Shown here: one piece after another, positions 9,819 to 19,871 of the stretch
How positions within the stretch are numbered: position 1 is the stretch's first letter
How the letters are laid out: every line of letters begins with the position of its first letter
Assembly: GCA_037102815.1 (NCBI GenBank)
Contig: BTPP01000009.1
Location: 1,302,001 to 1,366,000 of the forward strand
Direction of reading: 5' to 3'
Length of the DNA: 64,000 nucleotides
Origin: Neurospora intermedia
Lineage: Eukaryota; Ascomycota; Sordariomycetes; Sordariales; Sordariaceae
Notes under the pieces: generated by a model
Databases searched by the model: none
Told to the model about the DNA's origin: nothing
What the model saw: only the letters and a program-made list of their open reading frames with translations
Program-made: the position numbers and the translations under genes

Positions 9819-11013
9819 TTTGGCGTTGTGTTTGCCAGCGAGGCGCTGGTAAAGTGAATGTGGGATCCTTTATAGGTAATGATTGGTGATGGTAACGATA
9901 GTGTTTTGATGCTGAGGTTGCTCGTTGTTTGTTTGTCTGTCTGTCGAGACGTAGTGAGTGCTGTGAGTGTCGGAATGAAAGGACTGTCAGTGAGAGTTGC
10001 AAAGTTGGATGTAAACTCCTGAAGTTGACACAAAAAGAATGGCATTCGGAAGTTGAGAAGAAACCGAGACAAAGTCCAACAGGATGCTGGCCGAAGTATT
10101 TACGTTCAAGTCAGACTCGAAACAATTCGAACAATGGTCAAGATGTCACCCTGACAACCACCATGGCTGGCTTCATGACGTGCGCCATCATGGAGTTGTA
10201 GCAGTCTTTGTATGGTCGACCCTGTTTATCAGCTTCGTATTCAGTTGCCGTATGCTGAGGCGTTCGCAGATGGTTTACGCTTGAACACCGTCCAAATACT
10301 AGAGATGAACCGATGGGGCATGGTCCCTCGATGTCACTGGGAGTTCAGTCGTATGGTCCAGATCATCGATTTTCAAAAGAAACTGGCTAAAAAGCCCTTC
10401 GCTGCTAGCGTTATAGTCTGGGGGGGTGGTATGGAAACGAGTTTCACGAGATCCGACTTGCAAATTCGCTGGAAATTCCCTGCCGGTGATTTGGTTGAGT
10501 GAATCGTCCAGTCTGGACCCTTAAGCATCAGGTACATAGCCGAGTTAGGGAAGTTCCTGCGACTGTCTGATTCACCAGAGAAAAATCTCCGGCATAGTCT
10601 CCCGCGGACCTGAAATCCGAGTTTCCCGAGTTTTTACGGTATCGTATCCAGTGCCATACGTAGCAAGGGCGTCATCATCGTCGGTGCAGTGCCCGTGTCC
10701 CTATACGAGACTCCAGTATCTGATTGCCCGACATGACGTTTCTGTGACATCGATATTCGTTGGCAACTACAGCGGAAGTGCGTCACACATCACCTGAGCA
10801 ACGACAAAGGTCAAAGCTGAGGGACGGTTTAATAGGCGCAAAGGGCCGCTCCTTATCCCCGATCATGTTCTTGTGGTCTCGATTCAAACAACACCAACTT
10901 GGAGAATCAAAGCCATCAACAGCCGAATAATTCTCTCACAATCCATCGTTGTTCCATTCCAGCTGATCATCAGCTTGACTTAAACATCCAGCAAAAGCCC
11001 AGCAAACGTCAAG
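9819..11013. other. Intergenic, divergent promoter region
   Basis: Lies between the divergent Gly/Phe-repeat gene and the small heat-shock gene. I looked for arrays of GAAnnTTC heat-shock elements and saw none that was convincing. Short open frames here (such as 10212-10502) have no recognisable features. Confidence 0.5.
9869..9874 (-). promoter_or_regulatory. TATA box candidate for Gly/Phe-repeat gene
   Basis: TATAAA on the minus strand about 50-55 bp before the ATG at 9818, implying a very short leader. Confidence 0.4.
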
Positions 11014-11661
11014 ATGGTTTTCACCTTTCCCTCCGACTTCGCCACCAGCGACCCAAACTTCACCACCCTCTTCCGGCTCCTCGATGACTTCGACACCTAT
11101 AGCCGCGAAGTCTCGGGTGGTCAAGAGCCGCCCCGTCCTCCTCGCATCCAACACGGTGGCGGCGGCGGCCGTTGGGGTCGTAAGAGTCGGGGTTTCAGCC
11201 CGCGCTTCGACATTCGCGAGACCAAGGATGCCTACGAGCTGTACGGCGAGGTTCCCGGTGCTGACAGGGACGATATCCATATCGAACTGACGGAGCCGAA
11301 TACCCTCCTGATCTATGGGCGAATTGAGCGGGAATACGACCCGACTCCTGAGGAAGAAGGTGGCGCGAAGGAGAGTAAGGGAAAGGAGGATAAAGGAAAG
11401 GAGAAGCAGAAGGCCGAGGGCGAAGGCAGTGCCGAGACGGAAGCGGAGAAAAAGGCCGGGGGAAAGAAGGGTGCGAAGAAAGATGACACGTTTGTTCGCT
11501 TCTTCTTGCGGGAACGCCATGTTGGCGAGTTTGGGCGCGAGTTTGCTTTCCCAGGGCCATTGGAGGAGTTGGATATTGATGCGACGCTCGAGAAGGGCAT
11601 CCTCAAGGTCGTGGCGCCAAAGCACCAGCCGCAAAAGGGAAGGAAGATCGAGGTCAAGTGA
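11014..11661 (+). CDS. Small heat-shock protein, Hsp20/alpha-crystallin family (Hsp30-like)
   Basis: 215 residues, intronless. The N-terminus (DPNFTTLFRLLDDFDTY) is the signature start of the fungal 30-kDa Hsp20 proteins. The alpha-crystallin domain begins near residue 62 (FSPRFDIRETKDAYEL.GEVPG) and ends with the GILKVVAPK block near residue 200. A Lys/Glu/Gly-rich insertion (about 110-155) interrupts the domain between strands, which is usual in fungal Hsp30. These proteins are ATP-independent chaperones that hold unfolding proteins in the cytosol during stress. A diverged duplicate of the last codons lies just downstream (11712-11771). It is not possible from sequence alone to say whether this is the main hsp30 or a paralogue. 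Confidence 0.93.
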   Translation: MVFTFPSDFATSDPNFTTLFRLLDDFDTYSREVSGGQEPPRPPRIQHGGGGGRWGRKSRGFSPRFDIRETKDAYELYGEVPGADRDDIHIELTEPNTLLIYGRIEREYDPTPEEEGGAKESKGKEDKGKEKQKAEGEGSAETEAEKKAGGKKGAKKDDTFVRFFLRERHVGEFGREFAFPGPLEELDIDATLEKGILKVVAPKHQPQKGRKIEVK

Positions 11662-11711
11662 TGATAGTGGCATATGGATATTAGTGTGCGTCCCCAGGGA
11701 CACTACAGGTA

Positions 11712-11771
11712 CTTCGGGTCCTGGCGCCGAAGCAGCCGACGGCCAAAGAGAGAAAGATTGAGATCAAGTGA
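11712..11771 (+). pseudogene. Relic of a duplicated Hsp20 3' end
   Basis: Twenty codons ending in TGA read LRVLAPK...KERKIEIK, closely matching the last codons of the intact gene just upstream (LKVVAPK...KGRKIEVK). The similarity runs on past the stop into the 3' flank, where a shared ATATGGATATTAGT follows both copies. The copies are 110 bp apart. No start or crystallin domain accompanies the relic, so it is a tail-only remnant of a tandem duplication. Confidence 0.8.
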
Positions 11772-11814
11772 TGGAAGCGGGATATGGATATTAGTCCTTC
11801 GATACAAAAGCAAA

Positions 11815-13551
11815 TCAGCCCTTTTGGTGCCCGTCAAGACTCCGTAATATCAAGTGCATCCCATTGTTGGGCTTGATTGTGATTACACCGTCAGGCATGA
11901 CGTCTTTTTCGTCCATCCCAAGCTTCCACTCAAATGCCAAAACGAACGCGGCAAGCAAGCATCGAAGCTCAGCCTTGGCGAATCCTTGACCAATGCAGCT
12001 TCTTGGACCATGGAGGAACGTCATCTGGGCGTAGTTGCTCGTTACTCCGCCGGTGTTGTTAGGCTTCTGTGTTGGCTGTTCGGTCCCGTCCTCTGCAATG
12101 TGCTTGCCCTCTTGGTCGATCCATCTCTCCGGTACGAATTCTATTGATGCGCTAGGCCAGTTGTCGGAATATCGATTGATAAGCCAAGGCGAGATCATGA
12201 TCTCTGTGCCCTTCTTTATCGGGTGGCCCAATACCGTTGTGTCGCAGGTGGCGGTGCGGACAGTCATAGGGACCGTAGGATAGAGACGGAGGGTCTCGTT
12301 CATGACACCATTGAGATATGGGAGATGTTCGAGGATATTGGCAATGTCCTGACCAGGCGCAAACCTGGGAAAGTCGGGTAAGGCGCGTTTAAGTTCGGAC
12401 CGAAGAGTGGATTGCATTTCGCCGTCCTGGGCGAGTTTATAGACAGCCCAGGTAAAGGCGGACGAAGTCGTTTCGTGGCTGTGATTGTCAGTGGAAAGCC
12501 CATACGCGAAGACTGTTGAACCGGCTCACCCAGCGGTCAGAAAGGTCAGAAGCTGATCGACCAACTCGGCCTCGGAAAAGTTATTGCTTCTGATAAGCAG
12601 GGACAGGATATCGAACTGGTCGTCTCCAAGCTTTTCAATTGCTGCCTTTCTTTCGCGAACAAGTTCGGCACATATCCTTCTAATATTGGAGGTCGTTCGA
12701 TTGAATCTCCTAGAAATTTCCCATGGGAACAGGTCGACAAACTTTCGAGAGAGTGTCAGGGCCAGGAAGAAGTAGGCGAACTTTGCTGGCCCTGGCTCTA
12801 GGAGGTCGGCATAATTCTTGACCAGAGGATGATCGGGCCTTTCGAGTACGTGAAAGTCACGGCCAAAGGCAGCGATGCCAATAATGTCCAGGGTGACTTT
12901 GCCCGCCCAGGCATTGATCTCAACGCTCGTGTCGTTGCCCTTCTCTCTGAGCTCTTCCTTCAAAACATGGTTCATCTCAATTGCCTTGGTCCACATTGTT
13001 GGGTAGAGCTCCTTGATATGACCGAATTTGAATGCCGGCTGGGTATTCTTGCGCAGAAATTTGTGCTGCTCGCCCTCGACAATAACCAGGCCATCGCCTA
13101 GAATCGGCCGCAGGAAATTTCGTATCGCGTCGTGCTTGGCGAAGTCGTACGGATGATGGACGAGTATGTCGGCAAGGGGTGCGGGCTTGGTAATCAGCAT
13201 GGAAGTACCGAATCCTCCTTGGAGAATGATGATGCCATCGTTGGGGGTACGCTCGGCTAGGTCGAGGAGTAGCTGGCCAGGCGGAACCTTTCCCCGAAAA
13301 CGAGCCAGCAATCGCCAGAGGTCGACAACTTTTGGTGCTGGGAACTTTGAGAGAGGGTGGAAGTAGACGGGGTATAGATACAGCTTCCAGGCGAGAAGGA
13401 AGACGTAGTTTATTGCCAGGATCGCCAGGACCAGCGACGTGGTAGACAAGGGGAGAACATGGCGATAACTGGTTTTCTTGACGATAAGCACCTCGACCAG
13501 GGCTATCAGAGTGATTCGTGCGAAATTGAACGGGTTGCCGGTCGGCGGCAT
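11815..13551 (-). CDS. Cytochrome P450 monooxygenase
   Basis: Exon 1 is 13551-12530 and exon 2 is 12478-11815. The 51-nt intron (12529-12479) has GTGAGC, CTGAC and CACAG, and splices LTAG to HETTS in frame, giving about 561 residues. The first ATG in frame is at 13551. A membrane-anchor helix lies at about residues 36-56 and is followed by the Pro-rich hinge (FHPLSKFPAPK). Class motifs are the I-helix AGHETTS (about 340-346), ExxR at Glu402-Arg405 (NETLR), the PERW block, and the haem-binding FLHGPRSCIG with Cys502 as thiolate ligand. It is a microsomal, CPR-dependent P450. Its substrate cannot be deduced; it stands alone without biosynthetic partners, so detoxification or fatty-acid/xenobiotic oxidation is as likely as secondary metabolism. 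Confidence 0.93.
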
Positions 13552-14177
13552 GATCACGGCAAGTACTGACTCTCGTGTGATCCGAGGGCCACGAAGCTAT
13601 CGCTAGAGCCAAAATCAGAGGGATGTGGTGTCGAGGTTTTGGATGCGAATGGGCGCCCGAACTTGGGCTAGCCGAGGCATCCTTGGCATCTGATTGTCAA
13701 CGAAGCATCGACAAACCAGGAAGCTGGTGACCTCATTGGTTCGCTCGCAATAATGGTTGGTCAGATCCCACGGACGCCGGAGCCGATTGACCAACAAAGT
13801 TGTCGGTTGTCAGAGTATCGTGGCTGACATGCGACGGGCCGCGTCAGACGACTGGAGAGACATTGAGGAACGAAACGGTGGAGGCATTTTCAACGCTGAG
13901 AGACGGGGTGATCCCTCTGGTACTGATACTATGTTTTCGCTGCTATCAAGTGGGAACTGAGGCGATCGCAAAGGGCGACAAGACAGTTCGTTTCCGTGTT
14001 TGAATTGGAAAGGAAAATGCAGTGGTCATCATCCCCCGCATCGTGCACGAGCCAAGTGTGTCGAAACCCACCAATGGTACCTAGGTGAGCTAGGCCGGGG
14101 ACGGTGAATGGGGGCATCAGAAAATATGGGTCCGATCACGTGCCAAGTGACTTTTTGTACCTCCTCTGTAACAACCT

Positions 14178-14383
14178 GTAATTACGCCCGCGAACAGCCG
14201 TTAATACCCGACATCTTTGTAAGGCTACCAATTAATATTAGGGTTAGTTAGGGTTAATTAGGGTTAATTAGGGTTAGGGTTAGCTCCGGGGGTGTAGGGG
14301 GCCGGTGAGAGGCCTCCGTATATGAATATAAATAGTATTAACTAACATATGTCAACCATATGTCAATCATATGTCTTGTAATT
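14178..14383. repeat. Nested short inverted repeats around telomere-like block (possible element remnant)
   Basis: GTAATTAC at about 14178-14185 and GTTAATAC at 14200-14207 are mirrored by GTATTAAC at 14335-14342 and GTAATTAC at 14376-14383. The arrangement resembles eroded ends of a small inserted element, but the arms are only 8 bp and AT-rich, so chance is possible. Confidence 0.3.
14238..14283 (+). repeat. Interstitial telomere-like repeat, degenerate TTAGGG array
   Basis: Five TTAGGG cores occur in 46 bp, spaced by TTAG or TTAA insertions, with the last two in perfect tandem. TTAGGG is the standard telomere unit of filamentous ascomycetes. Confidence 0.85.
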
Positions 14384-15412
14384 ACGGTAATTACAAAGGT
14401 GTATTTGAGACACCTTCGGCTTAAGAAAAATGGAGTATGCACGGACCAGTCTGATGCCCCTAATCACTATGTCCAGCTAGGCCTACCTAGGCTACAGAGG
14501 TTCTCCCAACCGATTCTTGGCATTAACGACCACCCATCAGCACTTTGATAATGTTGTCGTCGGTGGCTTCCCATTGTTTCTACTTAAAATCCTCCTGCGA
14601 TATCGCGGATGTGTGGTGGATTGGAATTGACCACTCGTTGTGGCCACCACGGACGGTTGTTGGCCCTCCCCATCCCCTCTTAGTCACACCTCCTTCCCGT
14701 CTCCATCTAGGCTACTTAATCAGGATATCCCCACCCTCGCCGTCGCCGCCTCCTTCGTCCAAATAATCACCAACTTCAGAAACGGCATACGAGCGCGGAG
14801 TGCAAGGCCATTGTCGATGCAGCGTAGCCCAGGTACTGCGGTGGAGGTTCAAGTTCCAGACACTCCGTGGAACGGTGGATGAGACGGTGTATCATGGCCA
14901 AGTCCTGGGAGGAGGTGCACCGGGCAGGGAGCTGATGTCTTGTGATTGAGCAAGCCGCCGACCAAGGCTACAACCCACACGCTTGCTGATGGGTAGACAA
15001 AGCAAGTGCCGGTTGGGGAGGAACAGACAGGAAACATGACCCCATTCCCCAACAGGTATAGGGTTTGGAGGCTGTATACCCGTATTTACTCCTTCCCATT
15101 CAAGCAAAAGGCTATACACACCATGGATAGTGTGTAGCTGGCCTCCTACAACAGGAACGCAAGAGCCTAGCAGGAAAGGGGTGCTTGTTCGTTTTTCCTC
15201 AAAATCCTGCTTCTGACGACTGTCATCCCATGGACATGAAGACCACGGAAACCTCTCTGGACTATTGGCTTAATACCAAACAACTAACAGGACGTCGATT
15301 CGCTCGACGCTGAATCACTATACGACACCTAATATGCTAAACTGCATCTAACTACTTTCACAACCTTATCGTGCTCTTTCATTGCTTGCCTCATCTTGCT
15401 CTATCCATACGA

Positions 15413-15431
15413 AATCATCATCATCATCATC
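15413..15431. repeat. (ATC)n microsatellite
   Basis: About six ATC triplets upstream of the F-box gene. Confidence 0.7.
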
Positions 15432-15526
15432 AGTAACCTTAACGAGCACCTACTACCACACAGCTTTTTTCTCTGGTGAATAATTACAGACTCCGCCAAA
15501 GCAGACTCCCATGGAAATTCACTACC

Positions 15527-16630
15527 ATGGCGCTCCAACAGCCGTCCAAAATTTCACGGACTCTAGAAAGCCTTCCCGCGGAAGTGCTACTTCAGATCGC
15601 CGAATCTACCCACTCCTCCGCTGACTTGGCACGCCTGGCCAAAACCAACAAGCGGCTTTATTGCATGCTCAACCCCTTGCTCTACCAACTGGATGTACGC
15701 AGTGGAAGTTCGTGTGCCTTGCCCTGGGCCTGCCAGTTTGGTAGGTTGGGAACGCTCAAGTTGGTTCATAAAGCCGGGGCGCCACTCAACCAGATCTGGG
15801 CATCAAAGAAGCCGCTCCGAGAGCTGCCATCCAACCCTTACCGCCACAGCCCGGAATTCTACCAAAAGGTTGCACTCGGATTGAAAGACGACAAAGACAA
15901 CGGTGTTGAAAGCCAGGACGATGGCTGGCTTGAGATCTCTGACGTGGACTTAGAGGGCCTCACCCACGATTGGGAACAGGATCTGCTTGACCAAGGGACC
16001 GAAGAAGCGGTCGAAGAGGAGCAAAGTGATGAAGAAAGCGACACAGAACGGGTGGTAGACGAGGGCCCATAGGAAGAGCCCTACGAACTGGAAGAAAAAG
16101 ACCCTGACTCTGAAGATCATTTCTGGCCCGAGGATAAGGACGAAGCCGGGCAGCCACTCCTCAAGATGGCTTCCCAAGACTCTCGATACACGTGGCGCAA
16201 CGACTTCTTCAAACTGAACCGCCGTCCGCCCAAAACAGAGGACGACTCCCTTATCGGAAAAGCGCGACGCCACCCTCTGTTCTGGTGGCATCCCATTGAC
16301 CTCGCTGTTTATTTTGGGCACAAGGATGTTATCCGGTACCTCGTAGCGAACGGCATTAGAGTTCAACATGGAATGTCGCGTGGGCTCTGCCGCCAAAGAG
16401 ACATTTCCTTTACATGTCCCGACGGAGGGTGCGACCACCATACGCTCCCCCTCACTACACCAGGGCGACTAGGCCATGCAGACTTTAAATACTTTGTCCA
16501 CACTCTTCTTGGGCTGGTCGCGTGTAAAGAAACTGATCAGGGCCGGGACATGTACAACTTTTTGCGGGAAATTCACGGCTGGAGTAGGATGCAGATGCGT
16601 TTTGCTGGGGTAATGGCGTGGTTGGGGTAA
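15527..16630 (+). pseudogene. F-box protein gene interrupted by one in-frame TAG
   Basis: The ATG at 15527 has a good context and opens MALQQPSKISRTLESLPAEVLLQI, an F-box start (LP.E.L..IA), followed by SADLARLAKTNKRLY and a WACQFGRLGTLKL segment typical of fungal F-box/ankyrin-like proteins. After an acidic region the frame meets TAG at 16070-16072, then continues open in the same frame for another 185 codons to TAA... TAA/TGA-type stop ending at 16630. The acidic composition is the same on both sides of the stop (VVDEGP then EEPYELEEKD), and the downstream part has an ankyrin-like unit (HPIDLAVYFGHKDVIRYLVANG). This argues that one 366-residue gene has been broken by a nonsense change, rather than two genes. 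No fungal-type intron that would remove the stop and keep frame was found. F-box proteins recruit substrates to SCF ubiquitin ligases. Alternatives are translational readthrough or a sequence error. Confidence 0.7.
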
Positions 16631-17340
16631 TCAAGTTTGAGGCCTCGGAGGGGTGACGGCTTCGTTTTGTGTGACTTTTCTCTGGATAGTGTGACCGGCA
16701 GGGTAAAGGAGACGGGAGTTCATCATCACAATTTCAGACTAGAAAGAATCTTCCTCAGTTGATTCAGTAAAGATCGTTCAGTTGCTGAAACCGGAAAGAG
16801 CTTCTGGCTTGATCCCAGTTTGCCAGTCTTCCTTCCCGTCCTTTGATGCTCGGTCGCCGATGGAGACAGCGAGAAGTTAGGACAGGGGGGCCATCGTTTA
16901 CCAAAACGGTAATTGCGATGTGTAAGAGTTAGTGAGTTAGGTACCTGAGTGCTCTCACACTGCCAAGGCTGTTAAGACTGCGCTCCGTAAGCTGCTACTC
17001 TACATGGTAGCGCCCATGGGTTCACGGCAAGGTTCACTAACAGCAGAAGCAATCAATGGTATGAGCAGTTAACAATTCCAGAATGCGAAGAGTGACACCG
17101 TACGCCTTTGCTATCTACGCAGTAGTGGCGGCTAGCATTAACCTTAGTGCTATGCGACTTTCATTTCTGCAGGCCTCCATTTTTTTTCTCTCCTCTTTTT
17201 CCATCACGATGTTCACAAAGCGACAAGACACGCCAAAACAACAGGTTGTACCACGTCAAGACCCTTGAATGAATGCTTCAACCGGACGCCAGCAATTGCA
17301 GCGCATCTACTATGGTAACAGACTGACAGCCCAAACGCGG
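16631..17340. other. Intergenic between convergent genes
   Basis: 3' flanks of the F-box gene and the MoeA-like gene. Nothing else recognised. Confidence 0.55.
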
Positions 17341-18813
17341 CTATTGCCATTTCTCGTCCCGACACGCCGACAGCGATAGACATGGCACCATTGCCCCCTG
17401 CACAATCTCCTGGCCATGCGGCAGATGGATCCAGCAGTTGGCCTCGATGAACGGATACACCTTGCCCGGGCCTTGGTCCTTGGTCATGCGAACCACCTTG
17501 CGTCGCCCATCTTCGCTCGCTGTCACCCGTCCGTGTCGAAAACAGTCCATACAAAGCGGTCCACAGTCGTTTCCCATGGATGCCTCGACCGGTGCTCCCG
17601 CGTCCATGTTCGGTTCCGATTCCTGCCTTGTCGAACATCGCAGTTCCAGCGTTGCCATAAGCGGCTCGTCCGCCTTCTCGCCTCGGACGAACTGGAGGTA
17701 CGGCACGATCAAGAATCTGAAAGACGCCGCCATCGCACAAGGGTCTCCCGGAAGCCCAAAGAAGGATACAAGTCCATTGTTGGGTGCCGTCGACTCGAGC
17801 GACGCAAACATGGCTGTGCCTCCCGGTCGCATTGCCACCCCATGGAAGTGTACTTGTCCTCCCAGCTTTTCGATCACGGATCTGACAAAGCCCGACCTGC
17901 CTGGCGTGGCTGCCCCTGTCGTGACCAGAACATCGAACTTGTCTGTCGCCATCGTCTCGCCTAGAGCCTTTTCCAGCACCGCCGGATCGTCGCCGGGCAG
18001 CAAGCCCAGAAAGTGCGGCTCTGCTCCGAATTCCTTCAAAGCTGCCATCAGATAAGGCCCATCAGCATCATATGTGTACCGCGTGCCGCTCCTCTTGGTT
18101 GCAGTCGGTCCGTCGACATCGCTCCGCACGATTTCTCTGCCAGTTGACCACACCCCAACCCGAATCAGCGGCTCAACAGCGACCTCCTTGATCCCGACCG
18201 ACGCGAGCGGCAACACATGGCTGGACCGTATCTTCATCCCCGCTCTTATCAGTCTGTCTCCCTTGCTAATATCTTCTCCGGCCCTCCGGCGGTTGGCATT
18301 GTACGTAACCGGCTTGGTAATCTTGATGAACCTGTTGCCCAACTGCGGATCGGCCTTTGGTACTTCTGACACCGACACTTCCTGGACGTCTGTTGCCCAG
18401 ACGCATGCGTCCATATGTATCAAGTGTTCGGTGGCCGTGTCGGGAAATCTGGCGCCGACCATGATTTCGTAGCATTGGAGAACACCGTCGGGTCCCCTAC
18501 AGGGCGGCATTAGTGGTGGCTCCTCGCCAGCCGTGATGGTTCCTGCCACGCGAAAGTAGATCGGGTTCATGGGCGAGGCGTTGATGGTGGCTGAGGATAC
18601 CAACGCATATCCGTCGGCGGCGGCCGTATCGTAGGGCGGTGTTGAGTCGGGGCTCAGAATGTCCTTGGCCGCTGTCCGCCCGACCGAGTCTTCGAGTGGA
18701 ACGAGCTCTTCCGTTCTTGTTCTGCGTTTGGACATATCGTTGGCCGTCTTTTGCAATATCTGCAATGCAGCTTGGTACTGCATCGCCATTGTTGTGAGGG
18801 GCGTTGTATGCAT
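17341..18813 (-). CDS. MoeA-like molybdopterin-binding protein, atypical active-site motifs
   Basis: The ATG at 18813 (MHTTPLTTMAMQYQ) is preferred, as the open frame upstream has no MoeA similarity. About 490 residues, intronless. Layout is MoeA N-terminal domain (VPLEDSVGRTAAKDI, then PYDTAAADGYAL at 60-71), MoCF/molybdopterin-binding domain (VGVWSTGREIV at ~219; TTGAATPGRSGF at 298-309; AMRPGGTAMFA; FFGLPGDPCA at 351-360) and a C-terminal beta domain. MoeA/gephyrin-E proteins insert molybdate into adenylylated molybdopterin. Canonical versions read PPFDNSAMDGYA, TTGG.S.G..D and GLPGNPV. Here Met/Ser, the Gly-Gly-Val-Ser core with its acidic residue, and the Asn of GNP are all changed. The usual fungal enzyme is a two-domain fusion that also carries a MogA-like domain, so this single-domain protein is likely a paralogue with altered or lost catalysis. 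Cytosolic location is inferred. Confidence 0.85.
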   Translation of the reverse strand: MHTTPLTTMAMQYQAALQILQKTANDMSKRRTRTEELVPLEDSVGRTAAKDILSPDSTPPYDTAAADGYALVSSATINASPMNPIYFRVAGTITAGEEPPLMPPCRGPDGVLQCYEIMVGARFPDTATEHLIHMDACVWATDVQEVSVSEVPKADPQLGNRFIKITKPVTYNANRRRAGEDISKGDRLIRAGMKIRSSHVLPLASVGIKEVAVEPLIRVGVWSTGREIVRSDVDGPTATKRSGTRYTYDADGPYLMAALKEFGAEPHFLGLLPGDDPAVLEKALGETMATDKFDVLVTTGAATPGRSGFVRSVIEKLGGQVHFHGVAMRPGGTAMFASLESTAPNNGLVSFFGLPGDPCAMAASFRFLIVPYLQFVRGEKADEPLMATLELRCSTRQESEPNMDAGAPVEASMGNDCGPLCMDCFRHGRVTASEDGRRKVVRMTKDQGPGKVYPFIEANCWIHLPHGQEIVQGAMVPCLSLSACRDEKWQ

Positions 18814-19319
18814 TTTGGGCTTGCTTCTTATCGAGTATCTGGCATGCTCATGACGGACAGCTGAGGAAATGCGACCGGGGAGGATGGATAAATAGTTGGA
18901 GATTGTCAGGATGACGTCGATGAGGAGCCTCTCGAGTTGTGCTTTTTCCAGCTGTTTGCAGCAGTCGGGGCCACCTGCACGATTCTCCAACGAGAACCTG
19001 CATCTCCGCGTTTGGCTTTCAATCTGATACGAGCATTGGTCACAGGGATTCGGTCTGTTTCCGTAACTGGAGAGATTTCTTTGGAGCAATTTCTTGTCTT
19101 TGGAGCTATAAAGTGTGTTGTAAACGGCGATTTACCAACAAAACGAAACGCTCATCCGCTGCCTCCAGGACCATCTCCTTTCCAAACAGTCTTCACATGC
19201 CTTAATTGACGTACAAGATCAACCATCTCTGTGTCCATAAGCCTGACATGATACCGTCAATATCCGTTTGTTCGCTGCCCTCCTCCACCCAAAACTATTC
19301 ACCTCATTTTCCCGACGAT
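18814..19319. other. Promoter region of the MoeA-like gene and 3' flank of the next gene
   Basis: The MoeA-like frame remains open back to 19089, so a longer N-terminus is possible, but the sequence there (Cys/Arg-rich) is unlike any MoeA. Nothing else seen. Confidence 0.5.
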
Positions 19320-19871
19320 TCAGTTGCCTTTGCGTAGCTTAGACAGGTCCATCGGCATAGTAGCTGCTTCGTATGTAGGCGGCATTTCCATAGGCCCTAC
19401 ACCTGAAGGCGAATTCCTCACAACGCCTGCCGGCCAGGCCATCTGGCTTTCCACGTCGGCGACGCCGCGATGATCCCCCGGCTCCCGAGAAAATGGTTCG
19501 CACGCCTCCCGACACTTACGCCAGTCATACATGCACCCGCCGGCGCACCACTTGCACGCGGGGATGCAAGAATCCATCACAGTCGGTTCCAGCAGTATCC
19601 ACAGCAGAACAAGAGGCCAAAGTAGCCCTTTGAGCACGGCCCAGAGAACGCGGGCGATGAATCTCGTGCGCGGCGCCACTGCCACTCCCGTCTCCTCGGT
19701 ACTGTCCGACTCTTCATCCATCAACGCCATTAAAAACATCATATAGCTTCCAGCTACAAGGATCCAGATTGCCCCGGAGGTCCAACAGATTATCGTGGCG
19801 CTATCGATTTGGCCGTCTGTGGGGGTGGAGGCTGACCCGTTGGTTGATGGGGAGGCTGTTACGGGGGCCAT
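19320..19871 (-). CDS. Small two-pass membrane protein with Cys cluster and PPxY motif
   Basis: 183 residues, intronless, ATG at 19871. Two hydrophobic segments (about 26-50, ATIICWTSGAIWILVAGSYM then MFLMAL; and 74-95, VLWAVLKGLLWPLVLLWILL) flank an acidic loop (MDEESDSTEE). After the second segment come seven Cys in CIPACKWCAGGC...CREAC, a palmitoylation- or metal-like cluster. Near the C-terminus is EMPPTYEAA, whose PPTY fits the PPxY ligand for WW domains such as those of Rsp5-type ubiquitin ligases. I do not recognise the family; an adaptor in membrane-protein sorting is only a suggestion from PPxY. Confidence 0.65.
   Translation of the reverse strand: MAPVTASPSTNGSASTPTDGQIDSATIICWTSGAIWILVAGSYMMFLMALMDEESDSTEETGVAVAPRTRFIARVLWAVLKGLLWPLVLLWILLEPTVMDSCIPACKWCAGGCMYDWRKCREACEPFSREPGDHRGVADVESQMAWPAGVVRNSPSGVGPMEMPPTYEAATMPMDLSKLRKGN

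Larger units (their letters stand above)
13552..15526. other. Intergenic, 2 kb, with telomere-like repeats and short inverted repeats
   Basis: Between the divergent P450 and F-box genes. Contains the interstitial telomere-like block at 14238-14283 within a locally AT-rich stretch (about 14130-14400), repeated CATATGTCA units near 14347-14372, and an ATC microsatellite near 15413-15431. No gene recognised. Confidence 0.6.

Noticed and set aside
10100-10135. Possible heat-shock element (GAA/TTC units) upstream of the hsp gene
   Set aside because: Spacing does not fit nGAAnnTTCnnGAAn and the site is about 880 bp from the ATG.
12526-13557. P450 start at 13557
   Set aside because: That codon is GTG; the first ATG in frame is 13551.
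18814-19089. Longer N-terminus for the MoeA-like protein
   Set aside because: The frame starts without an ATG at 19089 or with text unlike MoeA; the ATG at 18813 fits the family start.
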